A DNA stretch of 64,000 bases from Paraburkholderia phytofirmans PsJN. Its GTDB lineage: Bacteria; Pseudomonadota; Gammaproteobacteria; Burkholderiales; Burkholderiaceae. The DNA lies in contig NC_010676.1 of the NCBI RefSeq assembly GCF_000020125.1, positions 3,162,001 through 3,226,000 on the forward strand. The letters run 5' to 3'. The notes beneath the pieces were generated by a model. It saw only the letters and a program-made list of their open reading frames with translations. It was not told where the DNA came from and ran no database searches. This document shows, one piece after another, positions 62,201 through 64,000 of the stretch. Every line of letters starts with the position of its first letter. The stretch's first letter is position 1. A program made the position numbers and the translations under genes.

Positions 62201-64000
62201 TGCACCGAGGGACAAGGAGTTCAACCCGCTTGCATATGCCCCGCCGCCGATCGCCACTGCTTCACCGCCAGTCGCAATCGCCGCGCTGGAGTTCGACACC
62301 ACCTTGATGTATTTTGTGGTGTCAGCAATGTTGTTGTTGATCGAACCGATCTCACCGTCCAGTCCAGAAAGAGCCGAACCGACGTCTGCGTACGTTCCGC
62401 CGCTGAGCTGGTAGCTGGGTGCGGAAACCGTTCCATTCAAGCCCATGCTGGAACCACCACCCAGCGCGTTCGCCACGCTGGTTGCAGTGCGGTACAGCTG
62501 CGAACCGTTGATCGCGTCAGAACTCGAAGCCGACAGCGCGCCCGCCGTGAGAGCCGTGATTTTCGTCGTGCCGCTTGCGCCCTTCAACGTGATCGTGTTT
62601 TTCGTCGTGTCGTCATACGCGACAAACGCGTTCGTCACCACACCGCTGCTGTTGAACCCGCCGCCCATGGCCTGCAGCTGTGCGATATTCACTGCGTCGC
62701 TGCTCGCCACGCCGTTTGCCACGTTCGTCAGCGTCACTGCCTTCGTCGCACCCGTGCCGCCGAACGTCACCTTACCCTTCGTCGTATCGTCGTACGCGAC
62801 AAACGCGTTCGTCACCACACCGCTGCTGTTGAACCCGGCCCCCATGGCTTGCAACTGCGCAATGTTCACCGCATCGGTGCTGTTCGTACCGTTCGCCACG
62901 TTGATGATCTGGCGCTCCGAACCGACCGCACCCACCGACACTGCGTTCGCACGGTTAGCCACCGAGTTCGAACCCAGCGCCACCGAGTTGTTCGCCGAGG
63001 CGTTCGCCGCTCCGCCGATTGCCACCGAGTTCGTGCCGCCTGCCGACGAATCGGCCAGCGTCGAATTCGCGTGGAAATACTTGATGCCGCCGCCATTGGT
63101 GATGTTGTTGACCGTGTTGGTCACGTTCGTCACCGTGCCTGCAACGTTGGCCACGTTCGCGTTCGTCTGATACAGCTGCGTACCGTTGACCGCGTCCAGG
63201 CTTGTCGCCGATAGCGCGCCGGCCGTCAGACCCGTGATCTTCGTAGAACCGCTCGCGCCCTGCAACGTGATCGTGTTCTTGGTCGTGTCGTCATACGCGA
63301 CAAACGCGTTCGTCACCACACCGCTGCTGTTGAACGTGCCGCCCATGGCCTGCAGCTGCGCAACGTTCACTGCGTCGCTACTTGCCACGCCGTTTGCCAC
63401 GTTCGTCAGCGTCACGGCCTTCGTCGCACCCGTGCCGCCCAACGTCACCTTACCCTTCGTCGTGTCGTCGTACGCAACAAACGCGTTCGTCACCACACCG
63501 CTGCTGTTGAACCCGGCCCCCATGGCTTGCAACTGCGCAATGTTCACCGCATCGGTGCTGTTCGTACCGTTCGCCACGTTGATGATCTGGCGCTCCGAAC
63601 CCACCGCACCCACCGACACTGCGTTCGCACGGTTAGCCACCGAGTTCGAACCCAGCGCCACCGAGTTGTTCGCCGAGGCGTTCGCCGCTCCGCCGATTGC
63701 CACCGAGTTCGTGCCACCTGCCGACGAATCGGCCAGCGTCGAATTCGCGTGGAAATACTTGATGCCGCCGCCATTGGTGATGTTGTTGACCGTGTTGGTC
63801 ACGTTCGTCACCGTGCCTGCAACGTTGGCCACGTTCGCGTTCGTCTGATACAGCTGCGTACCGTTGACCGCGTCCAGGCTTGTCGCCGACAGCGCGCCGG
63901 CCGTCAGACCCGTGATCTTCGTAGAACCGCTCGCGCCCTGCAACGTGATCGTGTTCTTGGTCGTGTCGTCATACGCGACAAACGCGTTCGTCACCACACC
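59291..64000 (-). CDS. giant trimeric autotransporter adhesin (YadA-like), 3' part
   Basis: Open to the window edge; the visible 1570 residues are the C-terminal part, so signal peptide and N-terminal head are outside. Repeated YadA-head motifs (NSVAIGGAANASANNSVALG, NAVSVGAVGSERQI) alternate with neck and stalk units (NVANGTNSTDAVNIAQLQAM, TAGALSATSLDAVNGTQLYQ). The last ~75 residues are the YadA membrane anchor (LNAGVANYRGYQAIGLGVSR to AGIGIVLGN). Such proteins trimerise through the anchor and mediate adhesion or autoaggregation. The tail ends in an Asn, not an aromatic residue, mildly unusual for an outer-membrane barrel. Internal units are nearly identical, implying repeat-number variation. 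Confidence 0.96.
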   Translation of the reverse strand, partial: GVVTNAFVAYDDTTKNTITLQGASGSTKITGLTAGALSATSLDAVNGTQLYQTNANVANVAGTVTNVTNTVNNITNGGGIKYFHANSTLADSSAGGTNSVAIGGAANASANNSVALGSNSVANRANAVSVGAVGSERQIINVANGTNSTDAVNIAQLQAMGAGFNSSGVVTNAFVAYDDTTKGKVTLGGTGATKAVTLTNVANGVASSDAVNVAQLQAMGGTFNSSGVVTNAFVAYDDTTKNTITLQGASGSTKITGLTAGALSATSLDAVNGTQLYQTNANVANVAGTVTNVTNTVNNITNGGGIKYFHANSTLADSSAGGTNSVAIGGAANASANNSVALGSNSVANRANAVSVGAVGSERQIINVANGTNSTDAVNIAQLQAMGAGFNSSGVVTNAFVAYDDTTKGKVTFGGTGATKAVTLTNVANGVASSDAVNIAQLQAMGGGFNSSGVVTNAFVAYDDTTKNTITLKGASGTTKITALTAGALSASSSDAINGSQLYRTATSVANALGGGSSMGLNGTVSAPSYQLSGGTYADVGSALSGLDGEIGSINNNIADTTKYIKVVSNSSAAIATGGEAVAIGGGAYASGLNSLSLGAGARSQFANSVALGANSRVTVANTISVGDVGTERRIMNVANGVLSSDAATLGQLNALQNSLTQKVSAESSGVKSMLLGAVPVTNYIAVSTTITPGLPATTTDNTENAMAIGPGAMAQGAGSVVVGAGSGSFHAGSTVIGSSAVAGAVNATVIGGGATTNNSADNSVVIGYMAAAQGTNALALGSNSVTNATNSVGLGANAVVTTTGTNSMALGSASTVSGVNAVAIGYNSTADRANTVSVGASGSTRQIVNVAAGSQDTDAVNLGQMNTAINAIAGGGAPNAVVYDTSAHTTLTLNKGAGAVTVSNVADGVANNDAVNVEQLKAMGANFTSGVVTNSFVAYDDTSKSKITLGGAGSTVPVALTNVAVGQVSSTSKDAINGSQLYGAMSSTAAALGGGSSVTASGSITKPSYTLNGQTYTDVGTALAAAASGGGGVDAVKYDTSAHTSVTLGNAGTPVKLSNVADGVANNDAVNVEQLKAMGANFTSGVVTNSFVAYDDTSKSKVTLGGAGSTVPVALTNVAVGQVSSTSKDAINGSQLYGAMSSTAAALGGGSTVSTSGQISKPTYTVGGNSYTGVDSAIGALNAAIATGGNPDGVIYDTPAHDKLTLGGANATTPVTIANVAAATSDDQAVNLKQLKEAGLNVDTSGNVTSSFIAYDNASKNTVTFGGVGSTTPVLLKNVAAGIADSDAVNVGQMHSYVDQQIGGGTANGVAYDDSTKSKVTLGGVGSTTPVTLTNVAAGKTATDAVNYGQFSALENVVANIQPGTGNSTYININPTSGGTAAVATGSDSIAIGNGASASGESAIAIGKNTVTSGDNSVAMGAGASAPNTNAVALGANSTTDRDNSVSVGSAGAERQITNVAAGTQGTDAVNLNQLNSAMGNMSNSINNVDRSAAKGIASASALNIVTPYLPGRTTLNAGVANYRGYQAIGLGVSRWNEKGTINYNLGVSTSGGNSTIVRAGIGIVLGN
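60543..61294 (-). repeat. two related repeats (465-bp offset) in the adhesin stalk
   Basis: A ~285-bp block at 60543-60829 recurs at 61008-61294 with few changes (155 codons apart). Both encode the same neck-stalk unit (GVVTNSFVAYDDTSKSK, VALTNVAVGQVSSTSKDAIN). Confidence 0.85.
62645..64000 (-). repeat. 678-bp tandem duplication within the adhesin gene
   Basis: 62645-63322 and 63323-64000 are adjacent copies of one 226-codon unit (head + neck + stalk) differing at only a small number of bases. The window edge falls exactly at a unit boundary, so more copies may follow. Confidence 0.9.

Noticed and set aside
62645..64000. CRISPR-like or mobile repeat
   Set aside because: The repeats are long, contiguous and in-frame within a coding sequence, so they are protein repeats.

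Overview
The window is a GC-rich proteobacterial chromosome segment that reads as Paraburkholderia/Burkholderia, probably the second chromosome. The basis is gene order (fimV-truA-trpF-trpB-methyltransferase-trpA-accD-folC-SPOR-cvpA-purF-metZ, leuCDB-asd, sdhCDAB-sdhE-gltA) and protein style; no database search was possible. Coding density is high, no tRNA, rRNA, CRISPR array, transposase or prophage gene was seen, and the most interesting signals are regulatory leaders between core metabolic genes.

Layout. (1) 1-15475, plus strand: a tightly packed alpha-glucan/trehalose operon, with the 3' end of glgE, a treS-maltokinase fusion, glgB, glgX, treZ, malQ and treY. It covers the GlgE route and the TreYZ route and ends in a clear intrinsic terminator. 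(2) 15.5-20.2 kb: a dipeptidase (M19-type) gene remnant, a TauE/SafE permease, a CorC/HlyC-type membrane protein, a histidine kinase with a degenerate ATPase domain, an FKBP isomerase and an AraC regulator. (3) 20.4-35 kb, minus strand: metZ behind a SAM-II-like riboswitch and terminator, then purF, cvpA, a SPOR protein, folC, a 20-copy GCTGCG repeat, accD, trpA, an orphan DNA methyltransferase, trpB, trpF, truA and a FimV-like protein. (4) 35-40 kb, minus strand: asd, leuB, leuD, an entericidin-like lipoprotein and leuC. Upstream of asd lies an unannotated 43-codon reading frame whose last 20 residues are almost only Thr, Ile and Lys, followed by competing hairpins: a candidate attenuator. 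(5) 40.4-46.3 kb, minus strand: gltA, sdhE, sdhBADC and a GntR regulator. (6) 46.8-55.2 kb, plus strand: mdh, a CitE-like lyase, prpC, a secreted MliC-like protein, a PrpD-family gene and acnA. A perfect 20-bp palindrome in the gntR-mdh intergenic region is the likely GntR operator. (7) 55.3-64 kb, minus strand: a membrane protein of unknown function, a stand-alone Hpt protein, a BvgA/EvgA-like response regulator, an OmpA-domain lipoprotein and the 3' 4.7 kb of a giant trimeric autotransporter adhesin with a recent 678-bp internal tandem duplication.

How it fits together: region 1 makes and interconverts glycogen-like glucan, maltose-1-phosphate and trehalose. Regions 3-4 supply Met, Trp, Leu and aspartate-family amino acids, purines and fatty-acid precursors. 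Regions 5-6 form a TCA/methylcitrate block with one shared divergent control region. Region 7 looks like a phosphorelay output and surface adhesion locus.
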